A stretch of 64,000 bases of DNA from Melioribacteraceae bacterium (GTDB lineage: Bacteria > Bacteroidota > Ignavibacteria > Ignavibacteriales > Melioribacteraceae), in assembly GCA_021739765.1 (NCBI GenBank), contig JAIPBD010000008.1, positions 1 through 64,000 on the forward strand. The letters run 5' to 3'. Within the stretch, counting starts at the first letter, position 1, and each line of letters starts with the position of its first letter. This document shows positions 1 through 8,750 of this stretch, piece after piece. The translations under genes and the position numbers were made by a program. The notes beneath the pieces are model-generated. The model was not told the origin of the DNA, did no database searches, and worked only from the letters and a program-made list of their open reading frames with translations.

Positions 1-2
1 CT

Positions 3-344
3 CAGTTCATCTCAAGGGATTTTGCCGAGTACTTAAAGCAAGCCGGACTTCAGCATATCAGAACCTCAATTGCTTATCCGCAGAGTAATGGTAAAATCGA
101 ACGATATCACAGAACCATTCATGAAGAATGTTTAATGAACAAATCTCTGATCAATTTAGAAGATGCCAGAAAACAAGTTGCTGATTATATTGAGTATTAT
201 AACACCAAGCGACTGCACAGTTCTTTATATTATTTGACACCGGAAGATTTTTTATTTGATAGAATTGATGAGAAAATTGAAATCAGAAATACTAAATTAG
301 TGCAAGCAAGAATTGCACGTTATGAGGTGAAAAATGTTAGCTGA
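3..344 (+). CDS. IS3-type transposase OrfB, C-terminal part (5' end outside the window)
   Basis: The frame is open from base 3 and ends at the TGA at 342-344, so the visible 113 residues are the C-terminal part of a DDE (rve-fold) transposase. The stretch AYPQSNGKIERYHRTIHEE carries the third catalytic acid (E of GKIER) in its usual IS3/IS2 OrfB setting, and YNTKRLHSSL...TPEDF is the typical C-terminal motif of the family. The protein catalyses strand transfer of its insertion sequence. The right terminal inverted repeat of the element was not identified after the stop; it should lie within the next ~100 bases. Whether the element is complete upstream cannot be judged. Confidence 0.88.
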   Translation, partial: QFISRDFAEYLKQAGLQHIRTSIAYPQSNGKIERYHRTIHEECLMNKSLINLEDARKQVADYIEYYNTKRLHSSLYYLTPEDFLFDRIDEKIEIRNTKLVQARIARYEVKNVS

Positions 345-447
345 AATAAAGACAGTTTTCCCTTAGCATTTTTAACTGAAATTCCATTTCTCGCTGAACC
401 AATACAAAATTGCGCAACATTCATTCCTGCACCGATCAATAGAATAA

Positions 448-1677
448 CTATTTTATTAAAATTGCTTTCTTCGTATCTGTAAAATTTGAACCATAGATTT
501 GGTAAAAATATACGCCGGTCGGGTAGTCAGCGGCGTCAAATCTAATTTGATGAGAGCCTGCGGTTTTAATGCCCGTTTCCAATGTTTCAATTTCAGTCCC
601 AACAGCATCATACACTTTAATTGTTATGTAATCTGTCTGTTCCAGTTCATATTTTATTGTCGTAACCGGATTAAACGGATTAGGATAATTTTGCTCCAAC
701 GAATATTTGAATATCCGATCTTTCTCAAAATCAACATCGACCACCGATGTATAAACTCCATTATCAATAATTGTTTGGTTTGAACTGAGCGAAACAAATT
801 TGCCGGGTGGAGAAGACCATCCGTCAATTGTTTTAAAATCAATAATGTAATTCCCCGAAATTAAATTATCCATAACTGTTCCACTGCTCTGCCATACACC
901 ACTATCAATTTTCCACATTGCTCCTGCATCGATTGCTTCTTTTGGAGAAAGATTTATCTGAATTGAACCGGTAGGAATAAATACGGCATTAATAATAAGC
1001 TCAGCTTCTTCCTGGTTTGAAGGAGGATTACCACCGAATAACCAAAAATTGATATGTAATCTTTCTTTACCGAGCGGAGGATTCTTATCACCGGTGTAGT
1101 TCCATCTTTCTATCAGGTAATTGGAGCTTGGCAATGATGCGAAATGACCCTGATAACTTTGGAATATTATATTATTCGCGCTCCAGTTGAATGAGTGCGT
1201 TGAGTTCAAACCCGTCAAATTTAGCTCGAAATTTTTCTGACTATTTGAATAAGGAGGAGGTTGGATAGTGTACCAGCCGCTTTTGTTGGAATTATTTCCC
1301 CATTTCGAAAACTCAATATCTATCTCGCGTGAATCGTTCTCATAGAGGAATAAACCAACAACTATATTTTGATTATAGTTTTCCAAATCGCTGGAGACGT
1401 AGAATCGGTACTCTCCATAGCCGAATGATTGTTGGGCGTAAACTTCCGCACAGTACCATTTGTTACCTTCTTTTCTGATTTTTAGATGTAAAGCACCTGT
1501 GGAATCTACCCAAACGCTTTTAGAATCGTTTGACCAGTTGTTGGGACCAGGACCGCCGGTTCCGTTTTTGACAATCCACTCAATTCCGGAAAAATTTATT
1601 TTGGTTTGAGCTTTATTGATGGTGTAATATGTTAAAGCAAAAATCAGTACAAGAAAAATAAAGTTTAGTTTTTTCAT
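448..1677 (-). CDS. Secreted GH16-like protein with type IX secretion sorting domain
   Basis: The 409-residue product begins with a hydrophobic signal peptide (residues 1-23). A concanavalin-like fold of glycoside hydrolase family 16 type occupies roughly residues 27-240; the E118-I-D120-I-E122 run matches the GH16 catalytic ExDxE pattern, so beta-glucanase or related polysaccharide hydrolysis is plausible. Residues ~245-315 (GSIQINLSP...AGAMWKIDSG) look like a PEGA-type beta domain. From ~325 the motif YSLEQNYPNPFNP and a C-terminal beta domain ending KKAILIK form a type IX secretion sorting signal, so the protein should be exported to the cell surface or medium. Substrate is not deducible. 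It stands alone on the minus strand. Confidence 0.8.
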   Translation of the reverse strand: MKKLNFIFLVLIFALTYYTINKAQTKINFSGIEWIVKNGTGGPGPNNWSNDSKSVWVDSTGALHLKIRKEGNKWYCAEVYAQQSFGYGEYRFYVSSDLENYNQNIVVGLFLYENDSREIDIEFSKWGNNSNKSGWYTIQPPPYSNSQKNFELNLTGLNSTHSFNWSANNIIFQSYQGHFASLPSSNYLIERWNYTGDKNPPLGKERLHINFWLFGGNPPSNQEEAELIINAVFIPTGSIQINLSPKEAIDAGAMWKIDSGVWQSSGTVMDNLISGNYIIDFKTIDGWSSPPGKFVSLSSNQTIIDNGVYTSVVDVDFEKDRIFKYSLEQNYPNPFNPVTTIKYELEQTDYITIKVYDAVGTEIETLETGIKTAGSHQIRFDAADYPTGVYFYQIYGSNFTDTKKAILIK

Positions 1678-1727
1678 AACTCTCAGAATTTAGTTATTAG
1701 GAAACATTCTCAATGCAGGAAAACAAA

Positions 1728-2411
1728 CTAATTAATTTTCCATCCAATCGGAGCGATAATCACAACAAATTCGCCTTTTATAATCTTTTGGGACAAATCA
1801 ATTATTATTTCACCCGGTAAACCTTTCCAGCATTCTTCGAAGGATTTTGTCAACTCTCTTTGAATTACAACAAATCTTTCAGGCATATATTCATTCAGTT
1901 CCGAAATGAGTTTTTCGATTCGGTGGACTGATTCGTACAAAACGATTGTCCTTTTCTCCAAAACGAGTTCTTTTAAGATTTTTTGCCTTCCTTTTTTTTG
2001 TGGAAGGAAACCTTCGTATGCAAATGAATCCGTTGGAATTCCGGAAACAGATAATGCGAGAATAGCGGCATTTGCACCCGGAATTCCGACTACTTGAATA
2101 TTATTTTCAAGCAGAAAACTCACTAAACGCACTCCTGGATCAGAAATTGTTGGAGTTCCGGCATCGGAAACCAAAGCACCACTTTCCCCTTGAAGCAGTT
2201 TTTCTAATACAATTTTTGATTTACCGTCTTCACTCTGAGCATTAAATGAAACAAGTTTGTTCGAAATTTCGTAATGAGAAAGAAGTTTTCCGGTTGTGCG
2301 GGTATCCTCGCATAAAATAAAATCAACTGTTTTTAATGTTTCTACAGCCCGAAAAGTAAAATCAGCCAGATTCCCGATCGGTGTAGCCACTATAAAAAGT
2401 TTTCCAGTCAT
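1728..2411 (-). CDS. rsmI: 16S rRNA (cytidine(1402)-2'-O)-methyltransferase RsmI
   Basis: The 227-residue protein has the tetrapyrrole methylase fold. It opens with GKLFIVATPIGNLADFTFRAV, the glycine-rich signature of RsmI, followed by CEDTRTTGKLLSHY and the SDAGTPTISDPG segment that lines the SAM pocket. RsmI uses SAM to 2'-O-methylate C1402 in the decoding centre of 16S rRNA. It is shorter than the ~286-residue E. coli enzyme and lacks its small C-terminal domain, which is common in other phyla. The ATG at 2411 faces the ferredoxin gene across a short divergent intergenic region that contains a perfect 18-bp palindrome. Confidence 0.95.
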   Translation of the reverse strand: MTGKLFIVATPIGNLADFTFRAVETLKTVDFILCEDTRTTGKLLSHYEISNKLVSFNAQSEDGKSKIVLEKLLQGESGALVSDAGTPTISDPGVRLVSFLLENNIQVVGIPGANAAILALSVSGIPTDSFAYEGFLPQKKGRQKILKELVLEKRTIVLYESVHRIEKLISELNEYMPERFVVIQRELTKSFEECWKGLPGEIIIDLSQKIIKGEFVVIIAPIGWKIN

Positions 2412-2432
2412 TAGATTTCCAAATTGTGGAAA

Positions 2433-2450
2433 TAAGATTCGCGAATCTTA
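2433..2450. promoter_or_regulatory. Perfect 18-bp palindrome between rsmI and the ferredoxin gene
   Basis: TAAGATTCG followed directly by CGAATCTTA is a perfect dyad with no loop. It sits 22 bases upstream of the rsmI start and 68 bases upstream of the divergent ferredoxin start. A gapless 18-bp dyad in a divergent promoter region suits a dimeric repressor or activator site better than an RNA hairpin. The binding protein is unknown. Confidence 0.5.
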
Positions 2451-2517
2451 CTTTCCCGGGTTGCATCAAATGTAAATTGAAAAATATAATAATTCCGAAT
2501 TCAATTGTGAGAATAAA

Positions 2518-2709
2518 ATGATATCTGTAAATAAAGAATACTGTCCGCAAAATCACAAATGTCCCGTAATTAATTATTGCCCGGTGGATGCGATTATTCA
2601 AGACAGTCCATTTACCGCACCAAGAATTGATGAACAAAAATGTGTTAAATGCGGCAAGTGCACAAAAGCGTGTTTTGTTTTCAGTTGTGATGATTGCAGC
2701 GGAAAATAA
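2518..2709 (+). CDS. Small 4Fe-4S ferredoxin-like protein
   Basis: The 63-residue protein has nine cysteines. C42-x2-C45-x2-C48-x3-C52 is a standard 4Fe-4S motif (CVKCGKCTKAC). The N-terminal half has C9, C15 and C21 followed by PVDAI, which resembles the second ferredoxin motif but with wider cysteine spacing, and C57/C60 form an extra pair at the end. An electron-carrier role is the simplest reading; C52 is not followed by the usual proline. It is a single gene between convergent minus-strand genes, so no redox partner is indicated by context. Confidence 0.75.
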   Translation: MISVNKEYCPQNHKCPVINYCPVDAIIQDSPFTAPRIDEQKCVKCGKCTKACFVFSCDDCSGK

Positions 2710-2745
2710 TTCGATTAATTAATTTGGCCAAATACAATCGCGGAA

Positions 2746-4344
2746 TTATTTGATCGCGAAAATCGAATCCAGAATTGTTCCGTCGACCCATTTAACAACA
2801 GCCACAACTTTTGATTTATCAAATTTGGGCTTTTCCGGTTTTCCGCAAAGCTGATCAACTTCTTCTTTGATCTCACCGATTGACTTAATTGGTAATCCGG
2901 ATTTTTTTGTCGCTTTAATTAAATCCTTTCTTTTGGGGTTAATTGCGATTCCTCTTTCGGTGACGATTACATCTATTAATTCTGCCGGACCGACGAGCGT
3001 TGTAACTTCATCCACAATTACAGGAATTCGATCCCGGAAAGAGGGAATTGCCAAAATTGTACATTTGGAGAACAAGCAATTTTGCCAACCTCCGATTCCG
3101 TGTAATAATAATCCGTCAGAATGTGAGACAACATTCGCGTTAAAATTAACATCAACTTCCGTTGCGCCGAGAACAACAGCATCGAGCATAGATGCGAAGT
3201 TACCTTTGCCGTGATAATTGTAGCTCGTGAATGGGGAGGTATTTACATGATTTGGATTTTCTCGCATTGAACGAACTCCTTCAAGATCGAAAGTTTGTCC
3301 ATCCAAGATATAATCCGTTAATCCTTCCTCAAGCATTTCAACAAGATATTTCGTGCTTCCGCCTCTAATAAATCGCGCTTTGATTTTCTTTTGTTTCATT
3401 TTCTCTTTTAAGAATAAAGCGAAGGCGAGATTTGTACCTCCGGCGCCTGCCTGGAATGAGAATCCATTTTTCACAATTCCGGCAGAATCTAAAAATTCGG
3501 CAACATATTCCGCGATCAATAATCTGTCGGGACTTTTAGTCACTTCCGTCGTACCGGAAACGATTTTTGAAGGATCTCCGAGCGAATCAACTTCAACAAC
3601 ATAATCCACATTATTTCCTTGAATTTGCCAGGGAAGACATGGAAATGGAACAAGATTATCGGTGGCTACAATAACATTTTCTGCGTAGATTGAGTCAGCC
3701 AACGCGAATCCTAATAATCCACATGCAGATTTTCCTCTGTCCCCGGTTGCATTGCCAAAAAAATCCGCGGTGGGCGCGGCGATTACAGCAATATCGATTT
3801 TTACCTCGCCGTCTTGAATTGCTTGATACCTTCCGCCGTGGGAACGTAGAACACCCATTCCTTTCATTTTTCCACGGGAAGTAAATTCTCCGAGAGGTCC
3901 GTTCATGCTTCCTTCTATGTGATTAATAGTTCCGTCCTCAAGATATTTTAACAAATGGGAATGACAGGGAAAAGACGCGCTCGGGAACCACCTCACATTT
4001 TTGATCCCCAATGAATGTATGATATCAAAAACTTGATTGGTGAGTAAGTCACCGTTTCGTAAATGATGATGAGTTGAAATAGTAATTCCATCTCTCAATC
4101 CGGCTTTCAATAATGCGGTTTTCAGATTTTTGACTAATTTATTTCCGTCTGTCGGATAATCCGAACATGATTTAATTTTGGGATTGTGCTTTCTTCCTTC
4201 AGGTTTATATCCATTTATCCCTTGATAGGGGATTGCTCCCTCACCGTTAATTTCATCGGGGACAAATCTTCCGGCGGCATTTTCCATTAACCTCATTTCT
4301 TCCTCAAAATTTGCATGAATATTTATCAATGCATGAATTTTCAA
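2746..4344 (-). CDS. citF: Citrate lyase alpha subunit (CitF family)
   Basis: The 532-residue product has the full CitF length and fold (acyl carrier protein acyltransferase, CoA-transferase superfamily). Supporting segments are ISTHHHLRNGD near residue 90, the glycine-rich SFQAGAGGTNLAFA stretch and FIRGGSTKYLVEMLEEG. In citrate lyase this subunit moves the acyl-ACP thioester from acetyl to citryl before CitE cleaves it to oxaloacetate. Its ATG overlaps the stop of the upstream CitDE gene (ATGA at 4341-4344), so the two are translationally coupled. The true substrate could be citrate or a close analogue, given the PrpD-family neighbour. Confidence 0.9.
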   Translation of the reverse strand: MKIHALINIHANFEEEMRLMENAAGRFVPDEINGEGAIPYQGINGYKPEGRKHNPKIKSCSDYPTDGNKLVKNLKTALLKAGLRDGITISTHHHLRNGDLLTNQVFDIIHSLGIKNVRWFPSASFPCHSHLLKYLEDGTINHIEGSMNGPLGEFTSRGKMKGMGVLRSHGGRYQAIQDGEVKIDIAVIAAPTADFFGNATGDRGKSACGLLGFALADSIYAENVIVATDNLVPFPCLPWQIQGNNVDYVVEVDSLGDPSKIVSGTTEVTKSPDRLLIAEYVAEFLDSAGIVKNGFSFQAGAGGTNLAFALFLKEKMKQKKIKARFIRGGSTKYLVEMLEEGLTDYILDGQTFDLEGVRSMRENPNHVNTSPFTSYNYHGKGNFASMLDAVVLGATEVDVNFNANVVSHSDGLLLHGIGGWQNCLFSKCTILAIPSFRDRIPVIVDEVTTLVGPAELIDVIVTERGIAINPKRKDLIKATKKSGLPIKSIGEIKEEVDQLCGKPEKPKFDKSKVVAVVKWVDGTILDSIFAIK

Positions 4345-5561
4345 CTTTCATTTCGCCAACTTTTTTCAATCAGCTGATTTTCTTCAGCAAGTTTTACAAT
4401 TTTTAATGCACGTTTAACTACGGGTGGATCAATCATTTTGCTTCCTAGCGCAACAACTCCTAACCCTTTTTTCTCCGCCGCTTCAAACGCAATTGCTATT
4501 TGCTTCGCTTTCTCTATTTCTTTTTCATTAGGTAGAAATGCACGGTTTACGATTGGGATTTGACGAGGATGAATACAACCTTTACCTTCAAAACCAATTG
4601 ATTTTGCTTCAAAAACGCTTTTCTGTAAACCATCCATATCGTTTACATCAGAAAAAACTGTATCGATGGCCTGTACTCTTGCGGCTTTTGCGGCATTCAC
4701 AAGGGCCAATCTGGCGTACAGAGATTCATTACCTTCTTTGGTTCGTTCTACGCCAATATCCGCTGTGTAATCTTCCAAACCGATGGCAAGCGCGCAAACC
4801 AGATTGGAAGCCGTCGCGATTTCGTAAGCGTTTTCAATTCCTTGAGCGCTTTCGATAATTGGCATCAACCAGGGTTTGTGTTTCAGTTTTTTGTCTTCGC
4901 AAATGGAATCGATTTTCGCTGCCACTAATTTTAAGTCTTCGCCGGATTCACATTTGGGAATTAATATCAAATTTACGTTTTGAGGAATAATTTGCTCCAA
5001 ATCTTCCAATCCCAATTCCCCTTGATTGATTCGAACCATTCTTTCGGAGGGGGAAAAATCTAAAAATCGGAGAGCGTTGCGGACTAAAATTCTTGCTGAT
5101 TCTTTATTAGCCGGATGTACGCTGTCTTCCAAATCGAGTATAATTCCATCAGGTTTGTGTAAAGATGCGTTCGGGAAAAATTTGGGTTCGTTTCCCGGGA
5201 GATACAATCGAGATCTGCGTAATCTATTTTTATCCGTTGCGATAATTTTTGGCAAATTTGGTCCCGGTAAGTAAGCTTCGATCGGGTCATGCATGATTTT
5301 TCGATAAGCTGCTTCAAGTCTTGCCGAAATCGTAAAAGGGAGAGCGCCAAAATCATCAATACTTATATTCGCTGATTTTATTTTATAGAATTTGCAGAAA
5401 TCAAGTATTTGACTTTTGATACTATTTTCAAAAAGCGAGGCGACTTTGCTTGAAATATTTAGCTTAATTCCTCCAGACTGCATAAGTTCGATCGTTATAA
5501 AACAATCCGATCTTGTGCCTTCAATATTATTACCTGCTGAAGCTATTAACTTTTCGGCCAT
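4341..5561 (-). CDS. citE: CitD-CitE fusion: citrate lyase acyl carrier (gamma) and lyase (beta) subunits
   Basis: The 406-residue protein joins two subunits that are normally separate. Residues ~1-89 match CitD: S18 in the AGNNIEGTRSDCF segment lies where CitD carries its phosphoribosyl-dephospho-CoA arm, and DDFGALPFTISARLEAA follows as in CitD. A short linker leads to CitE from ~114: RRSRLYLPGNEPKF, GIILDLEDSVHP (E145/D146), PIIESAQGIENA and IGLEDYTADIG are aldolase-fold hallmarks. CitE splits the citryl thioester to acetyl thioester and oxaloacetate. The gene starts one base inside the PrpD-family stop (TAATG) and ends overlapping citF. The helper genes citC, citX and citG are not in the window. 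Confidence 0.88.
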   Translation of the reverse strand: MAEKLIASAGNNIEGTRSDCFITIELMQSGGIKLNISSKVASLFENSIKSQILDFCKFYKIKSANISIDDFGALPFTISARLEAAYRKIMHDPIEAYLPGPNLPKIIATDKNRLRRSRLYLPGNEPKFFPNASLHKPDGIILDLEDSVHPANKESARILVRNALRFLDFSPSERMVRINQGELGLEDLEQIIPQNVNLILIPKCESGEDLKLVAAKIDSICEDKKLKHKPWLMPIIESAQGIENAYEIATASNLVCALAIGLEDYTADIGVERTKEGNESLYARLALVNAAKAARVQAIDTVFSDVNDMDGLQKSVFEAKSIGFEGKGCIHPRQIPIVNRAFLPNEKEIEKAKQIAIAFEAAEKKGLGVVALGSKMIDPPVVKRALKIVKLAEENQLIEKSWRNES

Positions 5562-6931
5562 TAGTTAATCACCAATTTATCCATAAAATCAGAGGCAGAG
5601 TATTTTTCACAAGAGAAAATTATTTCTTTCAATTCAATTAATCTTTCCGGTGAAAAATATGGGGAGGAGAGTGAATTAAATTTATTTTCGAGATCAGTCA
5701 TTGTCATTGGTTCCATTGGATGACCTTTGGGATATTCAAGATATTCCTCGAAAAATTCACCCGACTTGGTTTCCACTTTTGCTCTCGATGGCTGCTTTGC
5801 AGGAAACATTTTTTCAAATTCTTCTGATGCTTCACCTTCAATTTTGTCGATCACTTCCCAAATTCGAGGATCTTTTAGCTTTTCATCGCTAAATGTCTCA
5901 GTGGTGATTTTTTTATCGACTACCGCCGCCGCTATACAATAGGGAAGCGAATGGTCTGCGGTTTCCCTTGATTCCGGTCGGTATTTATGCGGATCAAATA
6001 AGATATCACAAGCCCGTGCTATTGTGGTGATTGTAATTTTCTCGATCTGGTCATAGGTCAAATTATTATTGATCATCACTTTTAACACAGCAGAAATATG
6101 CGTGTGCGTTAGCGCTTCTGTCGGAAATGCTTTCATACTGCATTCCATAATTTTGAATGCTATTCCTAAATCACCTACGAGTTTATTGTAATCCCAATCC
6201 GGTTTATAAACATCCATCAAACCTTCTTTCCCTTCAAAAATTGCCTCAGTTCCCGTAAATCCTTTCTCGGCCATCAAAGCCGCGAAAACACCACTTTGAA
6301 CCGCCATCGGATCTACCGTGTTTTTCATCATTGTTAACTTTCCGGCGGTCGGGCATCCAATAGTATGATTGTGTGAACCGCTGATTCCAATAGCGTTAAC
6401 CATTTGATCAGCGTTTAAATCCAATATTTTACCGGCAACTATCGGAGAAACAAATTGTGTTAAAGTAGCATGATGCCATTTCCTTTCTCTAACTCCGGGC
6501 ACGGCAAATTCACACATTCTTTGTTCGAATTCGTACCCGAGAACGATCGCGGTAATCACATCTTTCATCGATTTACCTCTTAATTCCGCAACTGATAAAG
6601 CGGCTGGAATAAGATCTGAAGGATGTGAAGGGTCTTCTTTCCAATAAATATCATTAAAATCTAATGCTCGAATGGCGAGTGAATTTACCAATGTTGCGTT
6701 TACTGCAGGAATTTTTTCACCAGACCCAATCAATGTCGCTTGTTTTGTTCCACCCATTTCTTGATAAATTTGGCGAATAATATTCACATCTTTCGTTTTA
6801 ATCGCTCCATATGCGCAACCGATCGAATCGTACAAGAATTTTTTGGCTTGGTTAATAACTCTTTCCGGTAGGTCTTCATAATTAAGCTGAATTGCGTAAT
6901 TCGCAATAATTCGAGAGATCGTTTGTTCCAT
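5561..6931 (-). CDS. MmgE/PrpD family protein (2-methylcitrate dehydratase-like)
   Basis: The 456-residue protein is a full-length member of the MmgE/PrpD family, which includes 2-methylcitrate dehydratase and cis-aconitate decarboxylase. Recognisable parts are the N-terminal helical region with LPERVINQAKKFLYDSIGCA, the ALDFNDIYWKEDPSHPSDL segment that contributes to the active site, and GCPTAGKLTMMKN. It is the first gene of a coupled trio, its TAA overlapping the ATG of the CitD-CitE fusion by one base. This argues that its substrate or product is the tricarboxylic acid cleaved by the lyase. Dehydration of (methyl)citrate is the family function; the exact reaction here is inferred. Confidence 0.85.
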   Translation of the reverse strand: MEQTISRIIANYAIQLNYEDLPERVINQAKKFLYDSIGCAYGAIKTKDVNIIRQIYQEMGGTKQATLIGSGEKIPAVNATLVNSLAIRALDFNDIYWKEDPSHPSDLIPAALSVAELRGKSMKDVITAIVLGYEFEQRMCEFAVPGVRERKWHHATLTQFVSPIVAGKILDLNADQMVNAIGISGSHNHTIGCPTAGKLTMMKNTVDPMAVQSGVFAALMAEKGFTGTEAIFEGKEGLMDVYKPDWDYNKLVGDLGIAFKIMECSMKAFPTEALTHTHISAVLKVMINNNLTYDQIEKITITTIARACDILFDPHKYRPESRETADHSLPYCIAAAVVDKKITTETFSDEKLKDPRIWEVIDKIEGEASEEFEKMFPAKQPSRAKVETKSGEFFEEYLEYPKGHPMEPMTMTDLENKFNSLSSPYFSPERLIELKEIIFSCEKYSASDFMDKLVIN

Positions 6932-7051
6932 GATTTCCCCGCAAATAATCGGTTATTGATCTATGAAACTTATAAAGAATAGATCGAATTCGCACGATAA
7001 TAAGACTTGAAAATCGAAGATAACTACAGAAAAATAAAAAGTCTCGGCAGA

Positions 7052-7510
7052 TTATTTATGACTCTGACCTTTCACTTTGAAATAGAGGTCGAACAGAGAA
7101 AGAATCTCTTCTTTGAATTCAAACGGATCGTACGTATTACCATCGAAAATTAACGAGAATTTTCTCGTATCTGTATTTTTGTGATGAATATCGTAATCTT
7201 CCGGTATTCGATTGTGTTTGAAGGTTGCACCTTCGTGAGCAGTTTCATCAATAATCTCGACTCTAAAAGTTTTTTTACTGCTGAGGATATCTTTACACAG
7301 TTTTACTTTTTCATCGCGTGAAGCCCGACTCAAAAACCGTTTCATCCCGGTTGAAGGGTCGCTTTTTTTAATGAATTCAAGAGTCGATGTAACTGTTGAG
7401 GCAAAATTGAAAAAATTATCTCCACTGATAACCATATCAAGTTGTTCATATTCACGGATAAGTTTTTCGTACAGGTTGCGAGGTGTTTTGAACTCGTGTA
7501 AGTATTTCAT
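7052..7510 (-). CDS. Hypothetical protein, soluble, 152 residues
   Basis: No family was recognised. The product is charged and soluble with no signal peptide or membrane segment. The first half looks helical (FKTPRNLYEKLIREYEQL); a central SRASRDEKVKLCKDILSSKK segment is basic and the C-terminal part is beta-rich (FSLIFDGNTYDPFEFKEEIL). The ATG at 7510 is preferred over an ATG four codons upstream because GGAG lies six bases before it. It sits alone between the PrpD-family gene and the small membrane genes, with spacing too wide for clear operon membership. Confidence 0.55.
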   Translation of the reverse strand: MKYLHEFKTPRNLYEKLIREYEQLDMVISGDNFFNFASTVTSTLEFIKKSDPSTGMKRFLSRASRDEKVKLCKDILSSKKTFRVEIIDETAHEGATFKHNRIPEDYDIHHKNTDTRKFSLIFDGNTYDPFEFKEEILSLFDLYFKVKGQSHK

Positions 7511-7629
7511 TTCCCACTCCATTTATTTGATAAAATAATTTCGTGCGAATATTTTAAGAAGATGCTTATGTACAATTAAAGAAATTTATTGAAATTGGCA
7601 ACTGAAATCGGAATTGTGAAAAATTTATC

Positions 7630-7651
7630 GTAATTGTACGGAGTCCGTTTT
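7630..7651 (+). repeat. Conserved leader element, copy 1
   Basis: Twenty of 22 bases match the copy at 8401-8422 (core GAGTCCGTTTT), and each copy lies about 50-70 bases before one of two paralogous small membrane genes. The shared block is followed by an AT-rich stretch containing TTATTGTTAAT here and CTTATTAACAT in copy 2. It may be a shared promoter or regulatory site kept after gene duplication. Confidence 0.55.
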
Positions 7652-7697
7652 AATAATTTATTGTTAATATGAGATTGCGAATTTGGGGATTGAGAAG

Positions 7698-7964
7698 ATG
7701 GAGACAATATTATTTCTGTTGTTAGTCATCATTACAGTTCTTTTCTGTATGTTATTACAGGCATTTTATTTAACAGTTACTTCAGAAAATCGTTGTTGGA
7801 AATCATTGCTAAGAATGTTTACAAGAATTATTCCAACATCTGTTGTCACAATAGTAATTGGTATTGAGGTATATTTAGCCATCTACGAAAATGTATTCTA
7901 TATTTCATTAATAATTCTACCTATAATTCATTATTTGGGATTAGTTATGTTTAGATCCAAATAA
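7698..7964 (+). CDS. Small membrane protein, paralogue of the gene at 8471
   Basis: The 88-residue protein has three predicted hydrophobic segments: an N-terminal one (ILFLLLVIITVLFCMLLQAF), a central one (TSVVTIVIGIEVYLAI) and a C-terminal one (FYISLIILPIIHYLGLVMF). It aligns along its whole length with the product of 8471-8740, including the spacing of the hydrophobic blocks, IxELYLx in the middle and a final positively charged MFRSK/MKSE tail. ATG at 7698 is chosen over an upstream in-frame TTG because the hydrophobic start matches the paralogue. Function unknown. Confidence 0.6.
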   Translation: METILFLLLVIITVLFCMLLQAFYLTVTSENRCWKSLLRMFTRIIPTSVVTIVIGIEVYLAIYENVFYISLIILPIIHYLGLVMFRSK

Positions 7965-8062
7965 AAGGATATAAGGTCGAATAATAATCAAATTTGATTA
8001 TTTAAAAACTATCTACTATTTTAACACGCATTATTGCTATTAATCCAAATTCAAGAGATTAT

Positions 8063-8359
8063 ATGTTAAAAGAAGAAGTAATTTCCAACGTTTTGCAATT
8101 TGTAAAAGAAAATAACGGCGATAATTATGATTATTATGTGGGAACATCTAACGATCCAGGTACAAAAATGTTCTCAATTCACTTAGTCCAACCTCTCGGC
8201 GGAATTTACAAGTATGTTAAACTTGATAATATTGAAGAAGCTTCGGAAACTAAAAAGCAACTCATTTCTACTTTTGGGTTTGACGGGCAACTCTCTGACG
8301 GATCCACAAAGTCTCAATATTTATACATTTATAAAAAAACTCAATCCAGTAAAGAATAA
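8063..8359 (+). CDS. Hypothetical protein, 98 residues
   Basis: This small soluble protein lies between the two paralogous membrane genes. It has no signal or membrane segment. The sequence starts MLKEEVISNVLQFVKENN and contains a short basic/acidic mixture ending YLYIYKKTQSSKE. No family is recognised. The ATG has an AAGAGA upstream at a usable distance. It may be part of the same duplicated unit, though no second copy was seen. Confidence 0.5.
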   Translation: MLKEEVISNVLQFVKENNGDNYDYYVGTSNDPGTKMFSIHLVQPLGGIYKYVKLDNIEEASETKKQLISTFGFDGQLSDGSTKSQYLYIYKKTQSSKE

Positions 8360-8400
8360 TCTAGGTGAGGCTAATTTATATTCTTAATTAAAAATTTAAA

Positions 8401-8422
8401 GTAATTATACTGAGTCCGTTTT
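8401..8422 (+). repeat. Conserved leader element, copy 2
   Basis: This is the second copy of the 22-base element at 7630-7651, in the same orientation and about 50 bases before the ATG of the paralogous membrane gene at 8471. Two substitutions separate the copies. The rest of the intergenic sequence is far less alike, so the element is preferentially conserved. Confidence 0.55.
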
Positions 8423-8470
8423 CGAATATTCTTATTAACATTTGTTTGAAAATAATAAGATGAGGAAAGA

Positions 8471-8740
8471 ATGGAATTAATTTTATCAATAATCCTGGTA
8501 TTTGTTTCTGCTTTTTTTTGTGCTCATTTGTTCGACTTAACCCTTGAAAATGAATTCAAAAACTTAACTATGAAACGAATTAAAAATGAAAAAGGGAGAA
8601 TTGTATTGCCAATAATTGTTATCATCATATCAATAGTTTTAGAACTGTATTTGGTTTTGAGTTCAAGCGTGTGGTATGCAATAACTTTAATTATTCCAAT
8701 AATTTATTTCGCTGGTATATTCACTATGAAGTCGGAGTAG
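8471..8740 (+). CDS. Small membrane protein, paralogue of the gene at 7698
   Basis: The 89-residue product has three hydrophobic segments (residues ~2-20, ~48-65 and ~70-85) separated by a charged loop (EFKNLTMKRIKNEKGR). It aligns end to end with the protein at 7698-7964 but is clearly diverged, which indicates an old tandem duplication. AGGAAAG precedes the ATG. No known family was recognised and there is no catalytic motif. A role in the inner membrane is all that can be said. Confidence 0.6.
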   Translation: MELILSIILVFVSAFFCAHLFDLTLENEFKNLTMKRIKNEKGRIVLPIIVIIISIVLELYLVLSSSVWYAITLIIPIIYFAGIFTMKSE

Positions 8741-8750
8741 TCAAATTAAT

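Noticed and set aside
345-447. Right inverted repeat of the IS3-type element
   Set aside because: No convincing terminal repeat could be identified because the left end is outside the window.
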